A stretch of 7,195 nucleotides of DNA from NCBI GenBank assembly GCA_016939345.1, contig JAFGHG010000039.1, positions 1-7,195 of the forward strand. The letters are read 5' to 3'. The position numbers were made by a program, and so were the translations under genes. This stretch comes from Candidatus Omnitrophota bacterium. GTDB lineage: Bacteria; Omnitrophota; Gorgyraeia; Duberdicusellales; 4484-171. Position 1 is the stretch's first letter. Each line of letters begins with the position of its first letter. Below the pieces are notes generated by a model. The model was not told the DNA's origin, ran no database searches, and saw nothing but the letters and a program-made list of their open reading frames with translations. Below, in pieces: positions 1-5,073 of this stretch.

Positions 1-1
1 A

Positions 2-73
2 TCTTTGAGTGCTCTTGTTTTTGCCGGTATAAAAAACAGTAAATTTAGGATAACCGCAGATAGAGAAAGCTAA
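2..73 (+). CDS. Possible 3' end of an unidentified upstream gene
   Basis: One forward frame is open from the window edge to a TAA at 71-73 and would give a 23-residue C-terminus ending in ITADRES. Its codon choice and residue mix look ordinary for the neighbouring genes, whereas the other two forward frames stop early (positions 6 and 40) and one of them is cysteine-rich and implausible. The piece is too short to assign to a family. If it is real, the gene ends inside the predicted rpsB leader stem. It could equally be chance. Confidence 0.3.
   Translation, partial: SLSALVFAGIKNSKFRITADRES
5..33 (+). promoter_or_regulatory. Weak candidate sigma-70 promoter upstream of rpsB
   Basis: TTGAGT at 5-10 (4 of 6 matches to TTGACA) and TATAAA at 28-33 (5 of 6 to TATAAT) are separated by 17 bases. 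Transcription would start near 40 and include the whole leader stem before rpsB. Such matches are common in AT-rich DNA, and this one would lie inside the upstream reading frame if that frame is real. Confidence 0.25.
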
Positions 74-119
74 TCTGGATATTAATTTTTCTATTTAAAC
101 CAATTATAGTCTTGCGGTT
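52..119 (+). promoter_or_regulatory. rpsB 5' leader: nested stem structure, possible autoregulatory RNA
   Basis: AACCGCA (52-58) is perfectly complementary to TGCGGTT (113-119). Nested inside, ATAGAGAAA (60-68) pairs with TTTTTCTAT (86-94) through nine pairs including one G-U, and TAAT (71-74) pairs with ATTA (81-84) at the tip. The 3' strand of the outer stem runs into a T-rich stretch (118-124). S2 operons are known to be autoregulated through mRNA leaders in several bacteria, so a ribosomal-protein leader is reasonable. It could also be an attenuator, or a terminator of the upstream gene. The pairing is seen in the sequence; the function is inferred. Confidence 0.4.
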
Positions 120-149
120 TTCTTGGCTATTTAAGGAGGATAAGCTAAT

Positions 150-950
150 ATGTCGTTACCTGAGGATGTAAAGGGATTGCTTGAAAATGGAGTTCATTTT
201 GGTCATCTGAGCAAGCACTGGAACCCCAAGATGAAAGGTTTTATTTTCGGCAAAAAGAAGAATATCTATATTATTGACTTGGAAAAAACCGCTCAGAAAG
301 TCCAGGAAGCCAAAGATTTCGTTAAGGAGCTGGCCCAGAGCAGAAAAAAAATACTTTTCGTTGCCACGAAAAAACAGCTACGCAGCGTTATCAAAGAGCT
401 TGCTCAGAACTGCGGCATGCCTTACGTTGTTGAAAGATGGGTTGGAGGGCTTTTGACTAATTTTTCAACAGTGCGCAAAAGAGTCAATAAATATATAGAA
501 CTAATGGAAAAGCGCGACAACGGGGGTTTTGAAGCAATGGTGAAAAAGGAAGTGGTGCGTATAAACAGAGAGATAGAGAGGATGGAGCGCAGTTACAGCG
601 GGGTGGTCAGCTTGGATACCCTTCCTGATTGTGTTTTTATCGTCGACACTAAAAAAGAGTTGGCTTGCGTCAGGGAAGCCAACAAGCTGAAGATTCCCAT
701 TGTAGCCTTGATCGATACAGATGCAGACCCTGAGGTTGTTGATTGTCCCATTCCCGGAAACGATGATTCTATTAAATCGGTAAAATATATAGCAAGCCAT
801 TTAGTTGAAGCTATAAACGAAGGCTTGATAAAAGCAGACGATATAGAAAAAACCCGCAAGAAAGAAGAAGTGTCCAAAAACATGGATATACAAGTTCAAT
901 CCGATAGCGATCAGCAGACTAAAGACGAACCGCAGGCGCCAGAAGCTTAA
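150..950 (+). CDS. rpsB: 30S ribosomal protein S2
   Basis: S2 is a core protein of the small ribosomal subunit, where it helps hold S1 and stabilises the head and body region. The 266-residue product carries both family signatures: LLENGVHFGHLSKHWNPKM near residues 10-28, and the segment PDCVFIVDTKKEL...ALIDTDADP at about 159-194. The strongly conserved RWVGGLLTNF lies at 96-105 and IPGNDDS at 201-207. AAGGAGG at 133-139 supports this ATG. Beyond residue 230 there is a charged, low-complexity tail rich in K, E, D and Q that ends in PQAPEA and makes the protein somewhat longer than the 241-residue E. coli S2. The gene leads the rpsB-tsf-pyrH-frr cluster and follows a structured leader. Identity is secure. 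Confidence 0.98.
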   Translation: MSLPEDVKGLLENGVHFGHLSKHWNPKMKGFIFGKKKNIYIIDLEKTAQKVQEAKDFVKELAQSRKKILFVATKKQLRSVIKELAQNCGMPYVVERWVGGLLTNFSTVRKRVNKYIELMEKRDNGGFEAMVKKEVVRINREIERMERSYSGVVSLDTLPDCVFIVDTKKELACVREANKLKIPIVALIDTDADPEVVDCPIPGNDDSIKSVKYIASHLVEAINEGLIKADDIEKTRKKEEVSKNMDIQVQSDSDQQTKDEPQAPEA

Positions 951-995
951 AGCGTTATTAAAGTCAATAATATTGCAGTAAAAGGAGGAAATAGA

Positions 996-1514
996 ATGAG
1001 TCTTTCCGATATCAAGAAGCTCAGAGAGATGACTTCTTTGGGTATTAACGAGTGTAAAAAGGCATTGGCTGAATCTAAAGGCGATTTTGATAAAGCTTTA
1101 CAGATCCTCAAAGATAAAGGCGCTGCTGTTCTGGCTAAGAAAAGTTCACGCAGTGCCAGCCAGGGACTGATAGACTCTTATGTACATTTTGGAGGAAACC
1201 TGGGAGCTTTAGTAGAAGTTAATTGTGAAACAGACTTCGTGGCCCGCACTGATGTATTTAAAAAATTTGTCAAAGATGTAGCCATGCAGGTCGCTGCAGC
1301 CTCGCCCGAATACATCAGTAAAGATGATATTCCAGCCGATGTTCTGCAGAGCAATGAGAGCCCTGATGATTTTATGAAGCAGCATTGCCTTATTGAACAG
1401 CCGTTCATTAAAGATAATAAGATGACGATAGGAGATTATCTGCGGGAAGTGGTTTCACAAAGCGGGGAAAATATAGTCATCCGTAGATTTGTCCGTTTTG
1501 GGGTAGGGGAGTAA
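996..1514 (+). CDS. tsf: Elongation factor Ts, short form
   Basis: EF-Ts is the guanine-nucleotide exchange factor that recycles EF-Tu-GDP in the cytoplasm. The N-terminal UBA-like domain (residues 1 to about 45) has the expected REMTSLGINECKKAL and GDFDKALQILKDKG. The EF-Tu-contacting TDFV motif is at 79-82 in NCETDFVA, and the C-terminus has GENIVIRRFVRFGVGE, the usual family ending. At 172 residues it is far shorter than the 283-residue E. coli protein and close to the Thermus type, which lacks one of the two core subdomains. Both ends of the family are intact, so this is a natural short version rather than a truncation. AAAGGAGG at 981-988 supports the start. It lies 45 bases after rpsB and 1 base before pyrH. 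Confidence 0.97.
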   Translation: MSLSDIKKLREMTSLGINECKKALAESKGDFDKALQILKDKGAAVLAKKSSRSASQGLIDSYVHFGGNLGALVEVNCETDFVARTDVFKKFVKDVAMQVAAASPEYISKDDIPADVLQSNESPDDFMKQHCLIEQPFIKDNKMTIGDYLREVVSQSGENIVIRRFVRFGVGE

Positions 1515-1515
1515 T

Positions 1516-2229
1516 ATGAAGGCTAAATACAAAAGGGTTATCTTAAAGCTGAGCGGCGAAGCTTTTCTGGGAAAACTGCAGCACGGTATCGATGTAGATA
1601 TATGTGCACATCTTGCTAAACAGATAAAAGGGGCGTTGTCTTTAGGGGTAGAAATGGCCCTGGTCGTTGGCGGCGGAAATATTTTTAGGGGGGTTGCCCG
1701 TTCGAAAGAATTTCAGATGCAAAGGGCAGTTGCTGATTATATGGGAATGCTGGCTACAGTTTTAAACGGTCTGGCTTTACAGAATGCCTTGGAGAATCAA
1801 AATATCGAGAGCAGAGTTATGACTGCCATAGAGATGAATGAGATCGCTGAGCCCTATATACGACGCAGAGCCATAAGGCACCTCGAAAGAAAAAGAGTGG
1901 TTATCTTTGTAGCCGGTACCGGCAACCCTTATTTTACAACCGATACCGCAGCAGCCTTAAGGGGAACAGAAGTCAATGCTGATGTTGTTCTTAAAGGGAC
2001 AAAAGTAGACGGGGTTTATACCAGCGATCCTTTTATAAATAAGAGTGCAAGAAAGTTTAAGAAACTGACCCATCTTGAAGTAATAAAGAAGGATTTAAAA
2101 GTCATGGACGCAACCGCTGTGACTCTTTGCCGTGATAATAAATTGCCGATAGTCGTTTTCAATTTCATGAAGCCGGAAAACCTGAAAAAAGCAATTTGCG
2201 GCGAGAATATCGGGACAGTTATCAGCTGA
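1516..2229 (+). CDS. pyrH: Uridylate kinase (UMP kinase)
   Basis: PyrH phosphorylates UMP to UDP with ATP, a step of pyrimidine nucleotide synthesis, and works as a cytoplasmic hexamer of the amino-acid-kinase fold. At 237 residues it has the normal family length. Visible motifs are KRVILKLSGEAF (6-17, phosphate binding), GGGNIFRG (52-59), ADYMGMLATVLN (73-84, UMP site), GTGNPYFTTDTAAALR (134-149), KVDGVY (163-168) and MDATA (197-201). The start lies one base after the tsf stop, and AGGGGAG at 1505-1511, inside the end of tsf, acts as the ribosome binding site. This close packing implies co-translation with tsf. No unusual residue was seen at the motifs. Confidence 0.97.
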   Translation: MKAKYKRVILKLSGEAFLGKLQHGIDVDICAHLAKQIKGALSLGVEMALVVGGGNIFRGVARSKEFQMQRAVADYMGMLATVLNGLALQNALENQNIESRVMTAIEMNEIAEPYIRRRAIRHLERKRVVIFVAGTGNPYFTTDTAAALRGTEVNADVVLKGTKVDGVYTSDPFINKSARKFKKLTHLEVIKKDLKVMDATAVTLCRDNKLPIVVFNFMKPENLKKAICGENIGTVIS

Positions 2230-2251
2230 TTGACTTTTATCCGGATTACCT

Positions 2252-2260
2252 AAAGGGGGA
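2252..2260 (+). promoter_or_regulatory. Ribosome binding site of frr, bearing on start choice
   Basis: AAAGGGGGA precedes two adjacent ATG codons at 2264 and 2267. The last G is 4 bases from the first and 7 bases from the second. The second spacing is closer to the usual optimum, so translation may begin at 2267. Confidence 0.6.
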
Positions 2261-2263
2261 TAT

Positions 2264-2824
2264 ATGATGACAAAAGAGCTACTTAAAGAAATCGAACAGA
2301 GCATGAAAAAGTCTATAGAATCTACCAAGCGTGAGCTCTCTGAGCTTCGTTCAGGAAGAGCAAATCCCAAAATGGTCGAGGGTTTAAGAATAAATTATTA
2401 CGGTACCCCGACCCTGCTTAAAGAACTAGCGACCATAGGAGTGCCAGAAGCCAGGATGGTAGTCATAAGTCCATATGACCCTACCTCTTTGAAGGAGATA
2501 GAGAAATCTATACTTCAATCAGAATTAGGCATTACTCCTGTAACCGACGGCAAGATAATCCGTTTGATTGTTCCTCCTTTGTCTGAAGAAAGAAGGCAGG
2601 AACTTATAAAGATAGTAAGGAAAGTAACCGAAGAAGGAAAAGTTTCTGTTCGTACGGTAAGAAGAGACGCAAAAGACAAGATCAAGTCTTTAGAGAAGGA
2701 TAAGCAGATATCTGAAGACGAAAGATTCAAGTCCGAAGACGAACTCCAGAAGATGACTGATAGATACATAAAAGAAATCGATACAATATTGACCGATAAA
2801 GAAAAAGAGCTAAAAGAGTTTTAG
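2264..2824 (+). CDS. frr: Ribosome recycling factor
   Basis: RRF acts with EF-G to split the post-termination ribosome so that it can start another round. The 186-residue product has the normal family length and two-domain pattern. The long-helix segment has SELRSGRANPKMVEGLRINYYGTPT (26-50), followed by the hinge and small beta domain with VPEARMVVISPYD (60-72) and LGITPVTDGKIIRLIVPPLSEERRQELIK (88-116). The last helix carries VSVRTVRRDAKDKIK (127-141), where conserved arginines contact the ribosome. Two ATGs stand in tandem at 2264 and 2267, and the ribosome binding site fits the second slightly better. The gene sits 34 bases after pyrH and 24 bases before tRNA-Lys, so the tRNAs may be read through from this operon. 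Confidence 0.97.
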   Translation: MMTKELLKEIEQSMKKSIESTKRELSELRSGRANPKMVEGLRINYYGTPTLLKELATIGVPEARMVVISPYDPTSLKEIEKSILQSELGITPVTDGKIIRLIVPPLSEERRQELIKIVRKVTEEGKVSVRTVRRDAKDKIKSLEKDKQISEDERFKSEDELQKMTDRYIKEIDTILTDKEKELKEF

Positions 2825-2848
2825 ATATTTCTAACTTATATCTATTTT

Positions 2849-2921
2849 GAGCCGCTAGCTCAGATGGTAGAGCACCGCCCTTTTAAGGCGGCTGTCCCCA
2901 GTTCGATCCTGGGGCGGCTCA
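2849..2921 (+). tRNA. tRNA-Lys (anticodon UUU)
   Basis: A complete 73-base cloverleaf: acceptor GAGCCGC pairs with GCGGCTC (2914-2920), discriminator A at 2921. The anticodon stem CCGCC/GGCGG closes the loop CTTTTAA, giving anticodon TTT at 2882-2884. The T arm is CCCAG, TTCGATC, CTGGG. CCA is not encoded (TTA follows), so it must be added by a nucleotidyltransferase. It begins 24 bases after frr with no clear promoter between. Confidence 0.97.
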
Positions 2922-2936
2922 TTAATTTTCCTAACC

Positions 2937-3017
2937 GCCGGGGTGGCGGAATTGGCAGACGCGCATGGCTTAGGACCATGTCCTTTTAGGGTGGGAGTTC
3001 GACTCTCCCCCTCGGCA
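2937..3017 (+). tRNA. tRNA-Leu (anticodon UAG)
   Basis: A class II tRNA of 81 bases with a long variable arm (CCT, TTT, AGG core). Acceptor GCCGGGG pairs with CCTCGGC (3010-3016) with one G-U, discriminator A at 3017. The anticodon stem CATGG/CCATG closes the loop CTTAGGA, giving anticodon TAG at 2971-2973. The T arm is GGGAG, TTCGACT, CTCCC. CCA is not encoded. It lies 15 bases after tRNA-Lys, so the two are almost certainly cotranscribed. Confidence 0.96.
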
Positions 3018-3020
3018 TTA

Positions 3021-3080
3021 TGTAGGGAAAGGTTCCCGATTTCGCTTTTTGAAGTCAGTAGCGGGGGTAGCTTCCTTACA
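3021..3080 (+). repeat. Inverted repeat embracing the first direct-repeat copy
   Basis: TGTAGGGAA (3021-3029) can pair with TTCCTTACA (3072-3080) over nine positions including one G-U, enclosing almost the whole first 42-bp copy. The right arm is also the left arm of the next hairpin (3073-3097), so the two folds exclude each other. Seen by hand pairing only. Confidence 0.45.
3031..3072 (+). repeat. 42-bp direct repeat, copy 1, with orphan tRNA-Gly 5' fragment
   Basis: This segment is identical at all 42 bases to 3164-3205. It starts GGTTCCCGATTTCGC and ends GCGGGGGTAGCT. The final 12 bases (3061-3072) equal the first 12 of tRNA-Gly, but here the sequence then departs completely from the tRNA (TCCTTAC instead of CAATCGG). 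Identity stops sharply at both borders. Internally GATTTC (3038-3043) can pair with GAAGTC (3051-3056), and TTCCC with GGGGG. Confidence 0.9.
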
Positions 3081-3097
3081 AACTTCGTTTGTCAGGA
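3073..3097 (+). repeat. Inverted repeat (hairpin) in the inter-repeat insert
   Basis: ACAAAC (3078-3083) and GTTTGT (3087-3092) form a perfect stem around a TTC loop. The stem is extended past one mismatch by TCCT (3073-3076) with AGGA (3094-3097). No T-run follows, so it does not look like an intrinsic terminator. Confidence 0.6.
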
Positions 3098-3104
3098 TTA
3101 ATTC

Positions 3105-3150
3105 GACTAAATACTTTTTACCGCGGCTCTGCCTTGTAAAAAGTATAGTC
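3105..3150 (+). repeat. Long inverted repeat in the inter-repeat insert
   Basis: ATACTTTTTAC (3111-3121) is perfectly complementary to GTAAAAAGTAT (3136-3146). After a two-base bulge the stem continues with GACT (3105-3108) and AGTC (3147-3150). The 14-base loop is GC-rich and can form GGC/GCC (3125-3127 with 3131-3133). No T-run follows on the + strand. A structured RNA or the subterminal palindrome of a small element are both possible. Confidence 0.65.
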
Positions 3151-3163
3151 TCATTGAACAATC

Positions 3164-3205
3164 GGTTCCCGATTTCGCTTTTTGAAGTCAGTAGCGGGGG
3201 TAGCT
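3164..3205 (+). repeat. 42-bp direct repeat, copy 2, running into tRNA-Gly
   Basis: Identical to 3031-3072 and offset from it by 133 bases. Its last 12 bases are the genuine 5' end of tRNA-Gly. Its left edge also takes part in a short hairpin: AATCGG (3160-3165) pairs with CCGATT (3169-3174) around TTC. In a transcript the TTCCC of the repeat could compete for the G-rich acceptor strand of the tRNA. Confidence 0.9.
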
Positions 3206-3267
3206 CAATCGGCTAGAGCGTCACGTTGCCAACGTGAAGGTTGAGGGTTCGATTCCCTTCCTCCGCT
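3194..3267 (+). tRNA. tRNA-Gly (anticodon GCC)
   Basis: A complete 74-base cloverleaf: acceptor GCGGGGG pairs with CCTCCGC (3260-3266) with one G-U, and the discriminator is T at 3267, as usual for bacterial glycine tRNA. The anticodon stem TCACG/CGTGA closes the loop TTGCCAA, giving anticodon GCC at 3228-3230. The T arm is GAGGG, TTCGATT, CCCTT. CCA is not encoded. Its first 12 bases belong to the 42-bp repeat. Seven T residues (3267-3273) follow directly and ptsN begins about 34 bases later. Confidence 0.96.
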
Positions 3268-3301
3268 TTTTTTATAGGCCATTTAAAGGTATTTGGATTT
3301 T

Positions 3302-3772
3302 ATGAATATATTAGACTATCTGGATGAAGATAGTGTTGCATTGAACATAAGACCAAAAAGCAAGAAAACTATAATTTCTTCAGTTTTAGATTTTCTTATA
3401 GAGAAAAATAAAATCGATAAAGACGATAAAAAGCACGTATTGAAATCGATTATTCAAAGAGAGGACATGGGTTCTACCGCTATTGGCGGCGGGGTAGCCT
3501 TTCCTCATGCCAGGCTGGATTCGGTTAAGGATGTTCTGATCTGTGTAGCCATATCACCTGAAGGCGTAGATTTTGACTCTTTAGACCAGGAGCCAGTTTT
3601 TGTTATTGCACTTCTCCTGTCTAACCAAAAAGAAGCAGGTTTGCATCTTAAAATGTTGGCTTTCTTAGCTAGAATGCTGAGAGATAAATATCTACTTCAG
3701 AAGTTAAAAAGCGCTAAGAGTTCGCAAGAAGTCCTCACTATTTTAAAAAATCAGCAGCAGGCAATATTCTAG
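3302..3772 (+). CDS. ptsN: PTS EIIA domain protein of the fructose/nitrogen (PtsN-like) type
   Basis: EIIA domains of this family accept a phosphate from HPr on a histidine. PtsN-type proteins use this for regulation rather than transport. I chose ATG 3302 (156 residues), because MNILDYLDEDSVALNI fits the family's usual beginning. A TTG at 3293 would add only MDF, and a weak AAAGG at 3285-3289 does not settle the choice. GGGVAFPHARLDSVKD holds the likely phosphorylated His (residue 69 from the ATG), and AGLHLKMLAFLARML (about 112-126) matches the conserved second histidine region. It is a stand-alone cytoplasmic domain with no EIIB/EIIC fused or adjacent. Together with downstream HPr and Enzyme I this suggests a regulatory phosphorelay. 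It could be a fructose-type EIIA serving a permease elsewhere. Confidence 0.85.
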   Translation: MNILDYLDEDSVALNIRPKSKKTIISSVLDFLIEKNKIDKDDKKHVLKSIIQREDMGSTAIGGGVAFPHARLDSVKDVLICVAISPEGVDFDSLDQEPVFVIALLLSNQKEAGLHLKMLAFLARMLRDKYLLQKLKSAKSSQEVLTILKNQQQAIF

Positions 3773-3779
3773 TTTTTAT

Positions 3780-3795
3780 ATAAGATTTTTCTTAT
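3780..3795 (+). repeat. Small AT-rich palindrome between ptsN and yvcK
   Basis: ATAAGA (3780-3785) and TCTTAT (3790-3795) pair perfectly around TTTT in the 38-base gap before yvcK. The stem is weak and no T-run follows, so no function is assigned. The yvcK start has only a poor ribosome binding site (AGG at 3800-3802). Confidence 0.3.
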
Positions 3796-3810
3796 CGATA
3801 GGTTTTACGA

Positions 3811-5073
3811 ATGAAAAAATTTATAAAGATTATTAAGTGGTTTGTTCCCGGTTTAAGAATCAAGCGCTGGGTAATATTGCTCTTGGTCGGATTACTTTTA
3901 ATCCTTTTATCTTCTCCTTATGTATTCAAAGAAGAAAATATAATTTTAAAGGTCATACATACGATCTCTTTTACTGTAGGCGTGGTTGCCCTTATCGGGG
4001 GTATCTCTAATCTTATCCGAAGCCTTTTTGATGCTATATATCCCGGTAAGAGCAAGGAATTGATTGATATTATTTATGAAAAAAGGTTTCTGGCTAAAGG
4101 TCCAAAGATTGTCGCCATAGGCGGGGGGACTGGTCTTTCAACCATACTTGAGGGTCTTAAAGAATATACTTCAAATATTACCGCCATAGTAACAGTTGCT
4201 GATGAAGGCGGTTCCAGCGGGCGCTTAAGGGAAGAATTCGGCATTCTTCCTCCGGGAGATATAAGAAACTGTCTCGTTTCCTTGGCTGAGGCACCTCAGC
4301 TTATGCGCGATCTTTTTCAATACCGCTTTGAGGGCGGAGACGGTATTAAAGGCCATAGTTTTGGTAATCTCTTTATCACAGCCATGACCCAGATTACCGG
4401 CAGTTTTCAGGATGCAGTAAAAGAATCAAGCATAGTTCTGGCTATAAGAGGAAGAGTAATTCCTTCCAGTTTGAGCAAGATTCAGCTTAAGGCAGAATAC
4501 TATGACGGGACCCAGAAAATCGGCGAAGATAAAATACCTGAGGAGGAAAAATCGATCAGCAAGATATGTCTTATTCCCTCAGATGCTAAGTCTAACCCTG
4601 AAGCTGTAGAGGCCATACGCGAGGCCGAAATAATCATTCTTGGCCCGGGCAGTCTATTTACAAGTGTTTTGCCTAATCTTTTAATGAAGCAGATACAGGA
4701 AGGAATAGCCAAGCGCGAGGTAATGAAGCTTTACATTTGCAATGTAATGACCCAGCATGGGGAGACTGATGGCTTTACCGCATCAGATCACCTGAAAATG
4801 CTGCTTGACCATGCCGGTGAAGGCATAGTAAATTGCTGCTTGATAAGTTCTGGAAGGCTTAAATACAGGTTGTTGGTCAAGTATGCACAGGAAAGGTCTT
4901 TTCCGGTTATTTTTGACCGGGAAAGGATTAAAAACATGGGCATATCAGTTTTTGAGGCTGATGTGGTAAGTAAGAGTAATTATTTAAGGCATGATCCGTC
5001 AAAGGTTGCTAAGGAGATAATAAACATATATAATCACAATAAAAAAGAATGGCCAGAATTGAGGAACAAATAG
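3811..5073 (+). CDS. yvcK: YvcK/CofD-like protein with N-terminal membrane anchor
   Basis: YvcK proteins (also called gluconeogenesis factor) bind UDP-sugars such as UDP-GlcNAc in Bacillus and influence central carbon metabolism and cell shape; no catalytic activity is firmly established. The 420-residue product has a basic start with two hydrophobic segments (about 19-39 and 45-69), then the full CofD-like domain from residue 98. Motifs are VAIGGGTGLST (101-111), VTVADEGGSSGRLR (127-140), PPGDIRNCL (147-155), GHSFGNLFI (181-189), GPGSLFTSV (278-286) and NVMTQHGETDGF (311-322). The well-studied Bacillus protein is shorter and lacks this membrane part, so this version is probably tethered to the inner membrane with the domain in the cytoplasm. 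Its 3' end overlaps ptsH by 25 bases. Family assignment is firm; the link to PTS signalling is inferred from position. Confidence 0.92.
   Translation: MKKFIKIIKWFVPGLRIKRWVILLLVGLLLILLSSPYVFKEENIILKVIHTISFTVGVVALIGGISNLIRSLFDAIYPGKSKELIDIIYEKRFLAKGPKIVAIGGGTGLSTILEGLKEYTSNITAIVTVADEGGSSGRLREEFGILPPGDIRNCLVSLAEAPQLMRDLFQYRFEGGDGIKGHSFGNLFITAMTQITGSFQDAVKESSIVLAIRGRVIPSSLSKIQLKAEYYDGTQKIGEDKIPEEEKSISKICLIPSDAKSNPEAVEAIREAEIIILGPGSLFTSVLPNLLMKQIQEGIAKREVMKLYICNVMTQHGETDGFTASDHLKMLLDHAGEGIVNCCLISSGRLKYRLLVKYAQERSFPVIFDRERIKNMGISVFEADVVSKSNYLRHDPSKVAKEIINIYNHNKKEWPELRNK

Larger units (their letters stand above)
3018..3193 (+). other. Structured, gene-free spacer between tRNA-Leu and tRNA-Gly
   Basis: These 176 bases hold no credible reading frame or tRNA. 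They contain one full copy of a 42-bp repeat with its tRNA-Gly 5' fragment, the first 30 bases of the second copy, and two inverted repeats in the DNA between them. Flanking spacers in this cluster are only 15-35 bases, so the gap is clearly expanded. No convincing promoter was found. A short mobile or repeated element, or the remnant of a tandem tRNA-Gly duplication, are the main explanations. Confidence 0.7.

Noticed and set aside
501..883. Two open frames on the - strand opposite rpsB
   Set aside because: They lie wholly within a certain ribosomal protein gene, show no recognisable domain, and arise from the codon composition of the real frame.
3089..3117. Promoter for tRNA-Gly with TTGTCA as the -35 box
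   Set aside because: The -35 match is good (5 of 6), but at 17 bases the -10 is TACTTT (3 of 6), and the -35 lies within a hairpin arm. Not convincing.
3111..3146. Integron attC-like site or rho-independent terminator in the long palindrome
   Set aside because: The characteristic attC core sites (RYYYAAC/GTTRRRY) are absent, and no T-run follows either arm on the + strand.
3031..3205. CRISPR-like array
   Set aside because: There are only two copies, the unit is longer than usual CRISPR repeats, it contains part of a tRNA gene, and no cas gene is near.
3243..3273. Intrinsic terminator after tRNA-Gly using the T7 tract
   Set aside because: The only stem directly before the T-run is the tRNA's own T arm and acceptor, and ptsN follows closely with no other promoter seen. 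It may contribute, but it cannot be called a terminator.
3811..5073. CofD (F420 synthesis 2-phospho-L-lactate transferase) as the identity of the 420-residue protein
   Set aside because: The motif set, the N-terminal anchor and the neighbourhood with HPr fit YvcK. No other F420 gene is visible.
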